A DNA stretch of 40,757 bases, taken from assembly GCA_025361335.1 (NCBI GenBank), contig JANYAK010000053.1:1-40757 (forward strand). Reading direction: 5' to 3'. A program made the translations under genes and the position numbers. The notes under the pieces were generated by a model, which was given only the letters and a program-made list of their open reading frames with translations, was not told the DNA's origin and did no database searches. Positions 14,818 to 23,629 of this stretch are shown here, in pieces; the first letter of the stretch is position 1, and each line of letters starts with the position of its first letter. Origin of the DNA: Coriobacteriia bacterium. GTDB lineage: Bacteria > Actinomycetota > Coriobacteriia > Anaerosomatales > PALSA-660.

Positions 14818-16902
14818 TCACGGGATGTAGGACAGCGCCTGCTCGAGCTCGGCTCGACCTGCTGAGTCCTCGGCCGCCGCTGCCGCCTTGCTCAAGACGA
14901 GGCGCGCGGCGCCGAAGTCCTTGGCTTCGATCTCGATCTGACTCAACTCGATAGCGGCCTGAACGTATCCCGGGCGGGCCTTGAGTATCCGTCGCAACTC
15001 GGCACGGGCGCGCCCAGGGTCGACGGACCTGAGCACGACCGCATAGGTGTACAGGGTCGCGGTGTCGGTCGGAGCCTGACGCGCGGCGGCCTCGGCTTCG
15101 GCGAGAGCGCGGGGACGGAAGCCTTCATCGACGCGGTTGGCGCCGACGAGCAGGACGTTCGCCAGGAACGTGCGCGCGTGAGCGCCCCCTGCATCGAGCT
15201 GGACCGCCCTCTGCGCCTCGACGAGCGCCCGGTCGAACACCGCCGCGATCTCGGCTCGCGGGGCTCCGGCGTTCGCGAGCTCGTCGGTGCGGTCGCCCAG
15301 GGCCGACGCGTCGATCACCGCGTAGCGCGAGCTCAGGGGGTTGAGCGCAACCGCCGCGTCCCCGGCGACCACGCGGCGCGCCGGGGTCAGCCGCTTGTCG
15401 TAGCCGAGCGAAGCCTGCACGTCGGCCGCCAGGAAGCGGACCGCGAAGATGGCTCCGGCGAGAGCGAACGCCATGATCCCCACGGCCAGAGCCCTCCAAG
15501 TCGTGGGGCTTCCCGCAGTCACGGTGGCAGCCGAGGGGGCCACGAGGAGCCCGAGCGCGCACCACACGTACAGCGTGGCCACGAAGGATGAGGGGGTGAA
15601 CAGCGAGTCCGCCAGATAGGCCGCCACGCCGCACCACACCAGCGCGAGGGCCACGCGGGCCCCGGGAGCGCGGTCCCCCCAACCCGAGAGTCTCCTCATG
15701 GAGGTCACGGCTACGGAGGCGAAGACTCCCAGCCACAGAAGCAGTCCGGGGATGCCGAGGTCGCTCAGCATCTGGAGCGGTATGTTGTGAGCTGCCCCCC
15801 ACACGATGTCGGGCGCCGCGGTGCTCGTGGAACCGACGCTCCGGATCGGCTCGGTCATCAGCGTGATCGACTCGGGTCCGTATCCAGTGATGGGCCGCTG
15901 AGCCGCCGCCTCGAGCAGGAGGCTCCAGACCTCGAGGCGCGCGGCCGAGTTGGGGTCGGTCACCGAAACGGCGCTGGTCAAGCGATTCCCGACGTCGGTC
16001 GCGCCACCACGTGTCGTGGGCCGAAGGGACACGGCGACCGCCGCTACGAGCATGATCGCCATGACGCTCAGGATGATTCTGCGATCCACGGGCAACCGGA
16101 GGCGCTGAGCCAGGATGGCCAACACCGCGAAGCCGACGAGGACTCCAAGCCAGGCCGCGCGCGAGTACGTGGTGACCGTGGCCGCGGCGCACAGCGCGGC
16201 AGACGCCCATGCCGGTATCCGCCAACGAGCTGAATCCTCCGTGAGTGCCACCCCGATGGCCACGAAGAGCACGAACACGAGGAATCCGCCCATCATGTCC
16301 GGGTTCCCGAGCGTTCCGTAGGAGCGGGACACCCCCCAGGGTGTGGAACCCCCCAGCGGATCGAAGCCGACCGTCTGCAGGAGTCCAACGATCGAGACGC
16401 CCCCGCCCACGAGCGCGAGAACGCGCATCATCCACCGGATCCGCAACGCGCTGTCGGTCAAGCTCACCGTGAGCACGAAGGCGAAGAAGTAGACGAAGTG
16501 CGCGAGCAGGCCCTGGCTGTTGGGGGGGTAGCCGATGAAGGCGCCGAAGGGGCGCGGCGCCGTAGCGGTAGCGACGACCGACCAGCCGAGCAGCCCCACC
16601 ACCCACCGCATCGCCGGGTGCCAACGCACCGCGCGAGCGCCCAGCGCGAGCGCGCAAGCGGCGAGAGCGACCGCCACCATCACGAACGCCTGGCCCACGA
16701 ACGCCTGGCCCAGTTGGCTGCCGGCCTCGAACATGGCACGCGGGAGGTGCAGGAAGCGCCAATCGTCCGCGACCAGCGGGGCGATCACCAGCGCGACAAG
16801 CAGGAAGATTCGGGAGATGTCGAGAAATCGCGGCGCGGAGCCATGGGCGGGGGAGGAAGTCGAGGTGTCGAGTCGTGTCCGTGCCTTCTTCGCGCGCGCC
16901 AT
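14818..16902 (-). CDS. O-antigen ligase/Wzy-like membrane protein with TPR domain, copy 4 (most divergent)
   Basis: The product has 694 residues from an ATG behind AAGGAG. A longer open frame continues upstream through the end of the next gene and was rejected. It is the most divergent of the six. The opening WRFLHLPRAMF replaces the usual GWFGL segment, the loop reads GYGPESITLMTEPIR and GAAHNIPLQ (conserved His kept), and the TPR region replaces the common EPTNQRRRSF block with DAGGAHARTF. GTLGNPDMMGGF and YSRAAWLGV are present. A -10-like element lies 32 bp before the start in a 71-bp gap, so this copy has its own promoter and may read through into copies 5 and 6. Its divergence suggests a different sugar or acceptor. 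Confidence 0.8.
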   Translation of the reverse strand: MARAKKARTRLDTSTSSPAHGSAPRFLDISRIFLLVALVIAPLVADDWRFLHLPRAMFEAGSQLGQAFVGQAFVMVAVALAACALALGARAVRWHPAMRWVVGLLGWSVVATATAPRPFGAFIGYPPNSQGLLAHFVYFFAFVLTVSLTDSALRIRWMMRVLALVGGGVSIVGLLQTVGFDPLGGSTPWGVSRSYGTLGNPDMMGGFLVFVLFVAIGVALTEDSARWRIPAWASAALCAAATVTTYSRAAWLGVLVGFAVLAILAQRLRLPVDRRIILSVMAIMLVAAVAVSLRPTTRGGATDVGNRLTSAVSVTDPNSAARLEVWSLLLEAAAQRPITGYGPESITLMTEPIRSVGSTSTAAPDIVWGAAHNIPLQMLSDLGIPGLLLWLGVFASVAVTSMRRLSGWGDRAPGARVALALVWCGVAAYLADSLFTPSSFVATLYVWCALGLLVAPSAATVTAGSPTTWRALAVGIMAFALAGAIFAVRFLAADVQASLGYDKRLTPARRVVAGDAAVALNPLSSRYAVIDASALGDRTDELANAGAPRAEIAAVFDRALVEAQRAVQLDAGGAHARTFLANVLLVGANRVDEGFRPRALAEAEAAARQAPTDTATLYTYAVVLRSVDPGRARAELRRILKARPGYVQAAIELSQIEIEAKDFGAARLVLSKAAAAAEDSAGRAELEQALSYIP
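16682..16711. repeat. Exact 15-bp tandem duplication within copy 4
   Basis: ACGAACGCCTGGCCC occurs twice in a row (16682-16696 and 16697-16711) and encodes GQAFV twice inside a transmembrane helix. Paralogues have a region of the same length without the repeat (LQSYVAQLLV-like), so it looks like local slippage or conversion, not an inserted unit. Confidence 0.8.
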
Positions 16903-16924
16903 GCGTCTCCTTGCGCTCCCGTTC

Positions 16925-16943
16925 CGGGAGTCCAGTATACGCA
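16925..16943 (-). promoter_or_regulatory. Promoter segment of copy 4, identical over 19 nt to that of copy 1
   Basis: Read on the minus strand it contains TATACTGGACTCCCG with the -10 hexamer TATACT at 16939-16934. The same 19 nt occur at 23490-23472 in front of copy 1. No consensus -35 box is found, so an activator or alternative sigma factor may be needed. Confidence 0.55.
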
Positions 16944-16973
16944 AGGCGGCCCCAAGCCAGGCGCGACTTACGC

Positions 16974-19052
16974 CTAACGGGTCCTTGTCGCCGCGAGTTC
17001 GCCCTCGAGCACCTTGCGGTCCTTGACCGACGGGGAGGCTGCCAGCGCAGCGCCCATGACCTGCCGGGCTGCGGCGATGTTGCCCTCGAGCAGATGAAGT
17101 CTGGCCAACGCGGTCGCGACGGTCCCGCTTCCGGGGCGCAGCCGAAGTATCGCCTCGAGAACGGGCCGCGCGCGGACGGGCTCGAGGGCCTGCGCGTAGA
17201 CGTACCGCGTCTGAAGGTCGTTGGGAGACATCTCCGCGGCGAGCATGAACTCCGACAGGGCCTGCGCGCGAAGCGCCGGGTCGACATGCCGTGAGCCCAC
17301 CAAGAGGACGTCGGCGAGGAACGTTCGACGGCGCTGGTTCGTGGGCTCGAGCGCGACCGTCCGGCTCGCTTGGCTGAGTGCGGCCTCGAAGCGTTGGCGA
17401 ACCAGCGCGGGATCGGCCTTCTGTTCGGAAAGCCGTTCGGCATCGCCCACTAGAGTGGAGCCATACACGACCGCGTAATCGACGCTCAACGGGTTGAGAG
17501 CGACGGCGGAAGCGGCAGCCGAGTCGCGAAAGGATCCAGCGAGCGTCTGGTCGCGCGCGACTCCGGCTCGCATGTCCGCGACGAGGAACACGAACGCGAG
17601 CACGACTCCCGCCGCCGCGACCGTGACGCCTATGCCGGCGATCGCACGACGCGGGCGCCTCGCCGCGAGCATGTGGCCGGTCAGGGAGGGGGCCAGCAGC
17701 AGGCCGAGGACGTAGAAGAAGCACAGGGTGCCTGCCGGAGAAGAAGGGGTGAACAGCGAGTCGGCGAGGTACGCCGCGCATCCTGTCCACAGGCCGGCCA
17801 GCACGAAACGCATGTTCGTGGACCGCTCAGGGCCGCTGGTGGTCGTCCTGAAGGACATCACGGCCACAGCGACGAGCAGGGTGGCCCACAGAAGGAATCC
17901 CGGGACGCCCAAGTCACTGAGCACCTGAAGGGGAAGACTGTGCGCCGACTCCATCACGGTGCCCGGATCGGCGATGCTGGCGAAGTGCCTGCTGAGCACC
18001 GGGGAGGTCGCTATGACCATCGTGTCCGGGCCGTACCCCCGGATCGGACGGCGGACGACCGCGCGCGTCGCGCTGGCCCATATCTCGAGCCGCATCGCAG
18101 AGTCAGGGTCCGTGGGAGATACGGCCGTGGCGAGCCGACTCGGCACGTCGATGGCTCCGCCCGGTGTCGCAGGCCGAAGCGCGATCAGGAGTCCGACGGC
18201 AAGGACGAATATGGCGCCGGCGAGCACGAGCCTGCGGTCGACTCGCAGATGCGACCTCGCCGTCAGGAGGGCGAGGACCACTGACCCCACCGCGATGCCC
18301 AGCCACGCCGCCCTCGAGTACGACGTCACCGCGGCGGCCGCGCACAGCGCTGCCGAGACCCACATGGCGGCGCGCCACACGGGGGCCTTCTCCGACATGG
18401 CGGCGCCGACCGATGCGAAGATCGGGATCATGATGAAGCCACCGAACATGTCCGGGTTCCCCAGCGTGCCGTAGGAACGGCCCCATCCCCAACCCGACAG
18501 GCTTCCCAGAACGTCGAAACCGAGGACCTGCAAGAGGCCGATAGCGGCCGAGATCCCGCCCACGAGGCCGATGGCTCGGACCGAGATGCGGATGCGCGAA
18601 GTGCCGTCAACGAGACTCGCGGCCAGCATGAGCGCGGCGGTGGCGACGATCCGAGACAGCAGCCCCTGGCTGTTCATCGAGTAGCCGAGGACCGCGCTCG
18701 CGGGGCTGGGTGAGAGCGCGGTCGTCAGGCACGTCCAAGCCAAGAGCCCTAGAACGAGGGCCAGCACCGGGTGCCAGCGCAGCGGCGATCTGCGGCCCCA
18801 CAGCGCGGCAGCGAAGCAGGCGAGCGCGCACATCACGAGTATCTGCGCAGCGTATGCCTGGAGCAGGTAGGGACCGGAGTAGAAGAGCCGGCGGGTGAGG
18901 CCGAACCACCGAGGGCTGTCCGATAGCAGGGCGGTGGCCAGCGCGGCCACCAGAAGGATCCACGAGGCGCGAAGAAGCACAGGGCGTGGGGCACGGACCG
19001 CGGCGGCCGGGACCGTGGAAGGGCCGATCCGTGTCGAGCGCGTCCGCGCCAT
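16974..19052 (-). CDS. O-antigen ligase/Wzy-like membrane protein with TPR domain, copy 3
   Basis: The product has 692 residues from an ATG preceded by GGGGGGA, beginning MARTRSTRIG. The basic N-terminus should stay in the cytoplasm before the first helix (WILLVAALATALL). The core blocks are GTLGNPDMFGGF, YSRAAWLGI, GYGPDTMVIATSP and ESAHSLPLQ, with the conserved loop histidine. The C-terminal TPR-like half has AVALEPTNQRRRTFLADVL and AEMSPNDLQTRYVYAQAL. It lies 74 bp downstream of copy 2 and 71 bp upstream of copy 4. No strong promoter is visible in the 74-bp gap, so it is probably transcribed with copy 2. Confidence 0.8.
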   Translation of the reverse strand: MARTRSTRIGPSTVPAAAVRAPRPVLLRASWILLVAALATALLSDSPRWFGLTRRLFYSGPYLLQAYAAQILVMCALACFAAALWGRRSPLRWHPVLALVLGLLAWTCLTTALSPSPASAVLGYSMNSQGLLSRIVATAALMLAASLVDGTSRIRISVRAIGLVGGISAAIGLLQVLGFDVLGSLSGWGWGRSYGTLGNPDMFGGFIMIPIFASVGAAMSEKAPVWRAAMWVSAALCAAAAVTSYSRAAWLGIAVGSVVLALLTARSHLRVDRRLVLAGAIFVLAVGLLIALRPATPGGAIDVPSRLATAVSPTDPDSAMRLEIWASATRAVVRRPIRGYGPDTMVIATSPVLSRHFASIADPGTVMESAHSLPLQVLSDLGVPGFLLWATLLVAVAVMSFRTTTSGPERSTNMRFVLAGLWTGCAAYLADSLFTPSSPAGTLCFFYVLGLLLAPSLTGHMLAARRPRRAIAGIGVTVAAAGVVLAFVFLVADMRAGVARDQTLAGSFRDSAAASAVALNPLSVDYAVVYGSTLVGDAERLSEQKADPALVRQRFEAALSQASRTVALEPTNQRRRTFLADVLLVGSRHVDPALRAQALSEFMLAAEMSPNDLQTRYVYAQALEPVRARPVLEAILRLRPGSGTVATALARLHLLEGNIAAARQVMGAALAASPSVKDRKVLEGELAATRTR

Positions 19053-19126
19053 GTCCCCCCAAGTCGCTGTTGTCTTCACATCCGGTCGTCCATGCACACT
19101 GACCCCCGCGAGCTTGCGGCGACGGG

Positions 19127-21109
19127 CTAGCCCGTGCCTGCAAGCTCGGACTTGAGCTGCTGGCGTTCCTCCGCTGTCGGGCAGACATCGAGCGCGTCGC
19201 GCAACACCCGCTTCGCCGCTTCCTTGTCGCCTGACTTGGCATATAGCGCTGCCAAGCGGGTCGCGGCCTCCGCCGAGCCCGGGCGAAGCTGTAGGATGCC
19301 CTCGAGCAACGGTCGGGCCCGCGCGGGCCCGACCGCCTGCGCGTATAGGTATCGCGTCTGCAGGTCCCCGGGCGACATCATCACGGCCCGCCCGAACTCG
19401 GCCAGCGCGTCATCATAGAGGTTCTTGTCCACGCGCCGCGCACCCACGAACATCACGTCGGCGAGGAACGATCGCCTGCGGCTATTGGTGGGTTCGATCG
19501 CGACCGACCGCTGGGCCTCGCTCAGCGCCGCCGCGAACAACGCGCGGGTGCGGACGGGGTCGCTCGGCGAGTCCGCTTCGCTTATCAGGACAGAGCTGTT
19601 GACGAACGCGTAGTCCGCGTTCAACGGGTTGAGCGCAACGGCGAGGGCGCCCGCGGAGATACGGTCGGACCCGATCGCATCCGTCACCACAGCCGAGGCC
19701 GCGTACACGTCCGCAGCGAGGAATGGCACCGCTGTGGCGATCCCTGTCGCGGCGACCAGGGTGAGGAGTCCGGCTGACCAGCGCCGTCCGGATGGAGAAT
19801 GCAGGACCTGGGCAGTGGCTGAAGGCGAGATGAGCAGGCCGAGCACACAGAACAAGAACAGAGTCCCCACGACCGAGGATGGCGTGAACAGGGAATCCGC
19901 AAGATACGCCGCGCAGGCCGCCCACAGGCCCGCAAGCACGATGCGGCACGACCCGGCCCCCGGGGGACCGGTAGTGATCGTCCGATATGAGGAAACGGCG
20001 ATAACGGCAAGCATGGCCGCCCACAGCATGAAGCCGGGCATCCCGAGTTCGCTCGTCGTCTGGAGCGGGAGGTTGTGCGCCGACTCCATGACGACCGCGG
20101 GATTGCCGATGATCGAGGTCTTGGCGATCCGGACCGGTCCGGTCGCCAGGACCATGGTGTCGGGGCCATATCCCTGCACAGGTCTCCGCGCGATCGCCCG
20201 CAGTGTGGTCGTCCATACCTCGAGTCGTGCGGCGGAGTCGGCATCGGTGGTCGACACCGCGCTGGTCAAACGATGCGGGATGTCCGTCGCGCCGCCCGGG
20301 TCGGCTGGCCGAGCGGCCACTGCAGCCGTGATCACCAATCCTACGACGATGATCGACAGCGCGAGCTGTCGATGGATCCCGACCTTGGACTTCCAGGTCA
20401 GGAGCGCGAAGGCGACGGCTCCCACGACCATTCCTATCCAGGCGGCTCGCGAATAGGTGGAGAAGCCCGCGATGGCGCACAGGGCGGCCGATGTCCCCAT
20501 CGCGATGCGCCACGGGCGCGTCGTCTCAGAAAGCGCCACGCCCAGGGAGGTGAACAGCACGATCATGACGAACCCGCCGAACATGTCCGGGTTCGTGAGC
20601 GTGCCGAACGAACGTCCCCACCGAAGCGGGGCGGACAGCCCCAGAGGGCTGACCCCGACGATCTGCAGGAAGCTGGCGACCGAGACGGCCCCTCCGATGA
20701 GACTGAGTACCCGGGCCGCCGTGCGGATACGCGTTGAGCGGTCCGCGAGCCCCACGGTGAGCAGCAGGACCGCAGTGGCGACGATCCGAGACAGCAGACC
20801 TTGGCTGTTCGAGGGGAAGCCCAGCAGCGCGCTTGCGGGGCTGGGGGACAGCAGGGTCGCCACAACGGTCCAGCCGAGAAGGCCGAGAACCAGACCCAAC
20901 GCCGGGTGCCAGCGAAGTGGCGTCTCCCGGTTCCAGAGGGCGACCGCGAAGCAACCGAGGGCGCCCATGATCAGCATCTGCGAGACATAGGCGTGGAGGA
21001 GATACGGCCCCGACCTTAGGAGCGGGTGGGAGAGACCGAACCAGCCCGGGTTGTCGGCGAGGACGGGTGTGAAGAGAGCCACAAGCAATAGCATCCACGA
21101 GGCGCCCAT
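19127..21109 (-). CDS. O-antigen ligase/Wzy-like membrane protein with TPR domain, copy 2 (N-terminus apparently frameshifted)
   Basis: The intact frame gives 660 residues from the ATG at 21109 (a TTG just before it is also possible). It starts directly at the first membrane helix (MGASWMLLL) and lacks the 25-30 residue basic leader of the other copies. That leader is encoded upstream in the same frame (KATRGTQGKNAASPS...), but its likely ATG at 21200 is one base out of frame because of a six-G run (21190-21195). Core blocks are GTLTNPDMFGGF (Thr replaces Gly), YSRAAWIGM, GYGPDTMVLATGPVR, ESAHNLPLQ and C-terminal TPR-like repeats. It is either functional from the internal start, restored by slippage, or shows a sequencing error. 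Confidence 0.75.
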   Translation of the reverse strand: MGASWMLLLVALFTPVLADNPGWFGLSHPLLRSGPYLLHAYVSQMLIMGALGCFAVALWNRETPLRWHPALGLVLGLLGWTVVATLLSPSPASALLGFPSNSQGLLSRIVATAVLLLTVGLADRSTRIRTAARVLSLIGGAVSVASFLQIVGVSPLGLSAPLRWGRSFGTLTNPDMFGGFVMIVLFTSLGVALSETTRPWRIAMGTSAALCAIAGFSTYSRAAWIGMVVGAVAFALLTWKSKVGIHRQLALSIIVVGLVITAAVAARPADPGGATDIPHRLTSAVSTTDADSAARLEVWTTTLRAIARRPVQGYGPDTMVLATGPVRIAKTSIIGNPAVVMESAHNLPLQTTSELGMPGFMLWAAMLAVIAVSSYRTITTGPPGAGSCRIVLAGLWAACAAYLADSLFTPSSVVGTLFLFCVLGLLISPSATAQVLHSPSGRRWSAGLLTLVAATGIATAVPFLAADVYAASAVVTDAIGSDRISAGALAVALNPLNADYAFVNSSVLISEADSPSDPVRTRALFAAALSEAQRSVAIEPTNSRRRSFLADVMFVGARRVDKNLYDDALAEFGRAVMMSPGDLQTRYLYAQAVGPARARPLLEGILQLRPGSAEAATRLAALYAKSGDKEAAKRVLRDALDVCPTAEERQQLKSELAGTG

Positions 21110-21113
21110 CAAC

Positions 21114-21200
21114 CTACTTGAAGGTGCCGAGGGCGCCGAAATCGACGGAGAAGCCGCGTTCTTGCCTTGTGTGCCCCTCGTCGCCTTCGCCCCCCGGCAT
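21114..21200 (-). other. 28-codon upstream ORF in the displaced leader frame of copy 2
   Basis: The ATG at 21200 reads MPGGEGDEGHTRQERG... and ends at a TAG only one base before the TTG/ATG pair that opens the main frame. Removing one G from the six-G run would give MPGAKATRG..., like the MARTK/MARKN starts of the other copies. Without the change it could serve for coupled re-initiation. Confidence 0.5.
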
Positions 21201-21216
21201 CGCCTCGTCGGTCTTC

Positions 21217-21222
21217 AGTATA
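21217..21222 (-). promoter_or_regulatory. -10-like element of copy 2
   Basis: TATACT on the minus strand, 16 bp before the ATG at 21200, is the same hexamer as the -10 elements of copies 1 and 4. The flanking bases differ (TATACTGAAGAC). The position supports the upstream ATG as the original start. Confidence 0.45.
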
Positions 21223-21377
21223 CTTCATGCGAAGGGCGGTTCGCCCGCCGAGGGTGCGCGAATGTTCGATTCCGCGGGACGGGGCCACGAAGTGCCCCTG
21301 CATCGCTCGCTTGTTCCCGGGACAGGGATCCCGCCTGAGCAGCGATCGCGCGGATCGACCTCGCGACGATCGGCGGA

Positions 21378-23447
21378 TCAGGGAAGTGCGGCCAGCGCTC
21401 GCTCGAGGTTCGTGCGGCCGATCGGGTCCTTGCTCGCAGCGAGGGCGGCCCGCAGGACGTTGCGAGCGGCGTCTTTGTCGCCCGCCTTCACGTCGAGCGT
21501 ACTCAGACCGATCGCCGCCAGGGCGTAGTCCGGCCGTTCTCGGATGATCGACTCGAAGACCGGGCGCGCCCGCGCGGGATCCAGGGCCGTGGCGTAGAAG
21601 TAGCGCGTCTGCAGGTCGTTCGGGGACATCCGTGTCGCGGCTGCCGCTTCCTCGAGCGCCCGTCCCGAAAGGCTCCGGTCGATCGAGCGGGACGCCGCGA
21701 CGAGGATCCGCGCGAGGAACGAGCGGCGGCGCTGATCGGTGGGCTGGATCGTCAGCGCTCGCTGAGCCTCGGCGAGCGCGGCCGCGAAGGTGGCGCGGGT
21801 GCCTGCGGGATCGGTCCCGGTCTCGCCTAGTGCCTGGACCTTGTGGGCCAGGGCCGAGCTGTAGATGTCGGCGTAGTCCGCACTCAGCGGGTTGAGCCGC
21901 ACCGCCTCGGCGCCGGCCTCGATGCGGCGGGCAAGCGGGACGCTCGCGCTGCGGGAGACCGACGCTTGCAGGTCGGCTGCGAGGAACACGACCGCCACGC
22001 AGGCGCCGACCACGGCGAGCGCCACCAGCGACGCCGCCATGGCACAACGGGATCGCGCACCGCCCAGCGAACGCCGCTTGGCCGAGGGCGCGAGCAGAAG
22101 GCCGAGGACGCAGAAGAGGCACAGCGTGCCGGCCACCGACGACGGCGTGAACAGCGAGTCCGCGAGATGCGCGGCGCATGCGGCCCACAGTCCGGCCAGC
22201 ACGACCTGCACGGGGCCGGCGCTCTCCGATCCCCGGGTGATCGTTCTGAAAGACACGATCGCGACCGCGGCGAGCATGGCGACCCACAGCAGGAAGCCGG
22301 GCACCCCGAGGTCGCTCATCGTCTGGATGGGGACGTTGTGGGCGGAGTCTATGATCTGGTCCGGTCCCACGATCTTCGTCCAACGTGCGCTGCGGACCGG
22401 CTCGGACGCGAGGACCATCGTGTCGGGTCCATATCCCTGGATGGGGCGGCGAACGATCGCGCGCAAGGCGGTGGCCCACATCTCGAGCCGCGCCGAGGTG
22501 TTCGGGTCGCTGGTCGACACCATGCTGGTCAGGCGACTCGAGACGTCGGTCGCCGCCCCCGGCGCGGCCGGGCGCAGCGCCGCAGCCGCGCCGACGACGA
22601 GGACGACGAGCACGACGGCCGTCAAGAGCCGGCGGTCGAACCGCGCGCGCGATCTCCACACCAGGAAAGCGAACGCGAGGGCTCCAACGATCAGGCCGAT
22701 CCACGCCGCGCGGGAGTACGAGGTGACCGCGGACGCGGCGCACGCCGCCGCCGCCGTCCCCATGGCGACGCGCCAAGGCGCCGACTTCTCGGAGAGCGCG
22801 ACTCCGAGGGACGCGAACAGGGCGAACATGATGAAGCCGCCGAACATGTCAGGGTTGCCGAGCGTTCCGAACGACCGACCCGATCCCCAGACGGCTTGGG
22901 CGCCGAGGGGGTTCACCCCCGCGACCTGCAGGAGGCCGACGATCGCAGCGACGCTCCCGACGAGCCCGATCACGCGGGCCGCCGTGCGGATCCGGTCGGT
23001 GCGGTTCACGAGCTCGACGGTGAGAAGGAGCGCGGCCGTCGTGACGATCCGGGACAGCAGCCCCTGGCTGTTGTCGACGAAGCCCAGCATCGCGCTTGCG
23101 GGGCTCGGCGACAGGACGGTCGTGACGACCGTCCAGCCGAGGAGTCCCAAGACGAGGCCCAGAGCCGGATCCCAGCGCACCGCGGACTTCCCTCGCCACA
23201 TGGTCACGGCGAAGCAGGCGAGCGAGCCCATGACCAGGGCCTGCGCGGCGTATGCCTGGAAGATGTAGAGGCCGGATCTGAAGAAGGGCCGGGACAGCCC
23301 GAACCATCCGGGACTGTCGGTCAGCAGGGGCGTGACGAGCGCGGCGAGCAGGAGGACCCACGAGGCGGCCATCGCCGGGACGGAGGCTGTGTCGCCTGAG
23401 GCCCCCGCAACCACGCGGGCGCTACGAGCCTTGTTCTTCCGTGCCAC
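21378..23447 (-). CDS. O-antigen ligase/Wzy-like membrane protein with TPR domain, copy 1 (first in transcription order)
   Basis: The product has 689 residues from a GTG preceded by AGGAGA six bases upstream. It starts MARKNKARSARV, a positively charged cytoplasmic leader. The block order is WVLLLAALVTPLL, GTLGNPDMFGGF, YSRAAWIGL, GYGPDTMVLASEPVRSAR, then DSAHNVPIQ (Asp replaces the usual Glu, His kept), LGVPGFLLW and ADSLFTPSSVAGTL. The TPR-like C-terminus has ALTIQPTDQRRRSFLARIL and TRMSPNDLQTRYFYATAL. The enzyme family joins or polymerises lipid-linked glycans on the outer face of the membrane. It is preceded by the palindromic promoter region and diverges from the ilv operon. Confidence 0.8.
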   Translation of the reverse strand: MARKNKARSARVVAGASGDTASVPAMAASWVLLLAALVTPLLTDSPGWFGLSRPFFRSGLYIFQAYAAQALVMGSLACFAVTMWRGKSAVRWDPALGLVLGLLGWTVVTTVLSPSPASAMLGFVDNSQGLLSRIVTTAALLLTVELVNRTDRIRTAARVIGLVGSVAAIVGLLQVAGVNPLGAQAVWGSGRSFGTLGNPDMFGGFIMFALFASLGVALSEKSAPWRVAMGTAAAACAASAVTSYSRAAWIGLIVGALAFAFLVWRSRARFDRRLLTAVVLVVLVVGAAAALRPAAPGAATDVSSRLTSMVSTSDPNTSARLEMWATALRAIVRRPIQGYGPDTMVLASEPVRSARWTKIVGPDQIIDSAHNVPIQTMSDLGVPGFLLWVAMLAAVAIVSFRTITRGSESAGPVQVVLAGLWAACAAHLADSLFTPSSVAGTLCLFCVLGLLLAPSAKRRSLGGARSRCAMAASLVALAVVGACVAVVFLAADLQASVSRSASVPLARRIEAGAEAVRLNPLSADYADIYSSALAHKVQALGETGTDPAGTRATFAAALAEAQRALTIQPTDQRRRSFLARILVAASRSIDRSLSGRALEEAAAATRMSPNDLQTRYFYATALDPARARPVFESIIRERPDYALAAIGLSTLDVKAGDKDAARNVLRAALAASKDPIGRTNLERALAALP

Positions 23448-23466
23448 GCTTCTCTCCTGGACTCAC

Positions 23467-23493
23467 CACTGCGGGAGTCCAGTATACGCAGTG
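23467..23493 (-). promoter_or_regulatory. Promoter of the ligase array with palindrome around the -10
   Basis: On the minus strand TATACT (23486-23481) lies between CACTGCG/CGCAGTG arms (23467-23473 and 23487-23493), a perfect 7-bp inverted repeat that could be an operator. It shares 19 nt with the copy 4 promoter, but the left arm is missing there. No consensus -35 box is seen. Confidence 0.5.
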
Positions 23494-23594
23494 TAGAGGT
23501 CTGCCACTCGCCGCCCGCGACCGCGGCTGTCAGTCCGGGCGCGTGATGGTCACGTGATGAGCGATCGATGTATGCGCTGTTCGGGAGCGGCTCC

Positions 23595-23623
23595 TTGTTG
23601 CGTGCCGTGCCTTCCGATAGACT
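23595..23623 (+). promoter_or_regulatory. Promoter of the ilv-ser-leu operon
   Basis: TTGTTG (23595-23600) and TAGACT (23618-23623) are 17 bp apart. A start near 23630 places the T-box leader directly at the 5' end of the transcript. Confidence 0.6.
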
Positions 23624-23629
23624 GCTGAG

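Noticed and set aside
14818-17790. Long 990-residue version of ligase copy 4
   Set aside because: The extra 296 residues come from the shifted frame of copy 3; the ATG at 16902 has AAGGAG and fits the length of the other copies.
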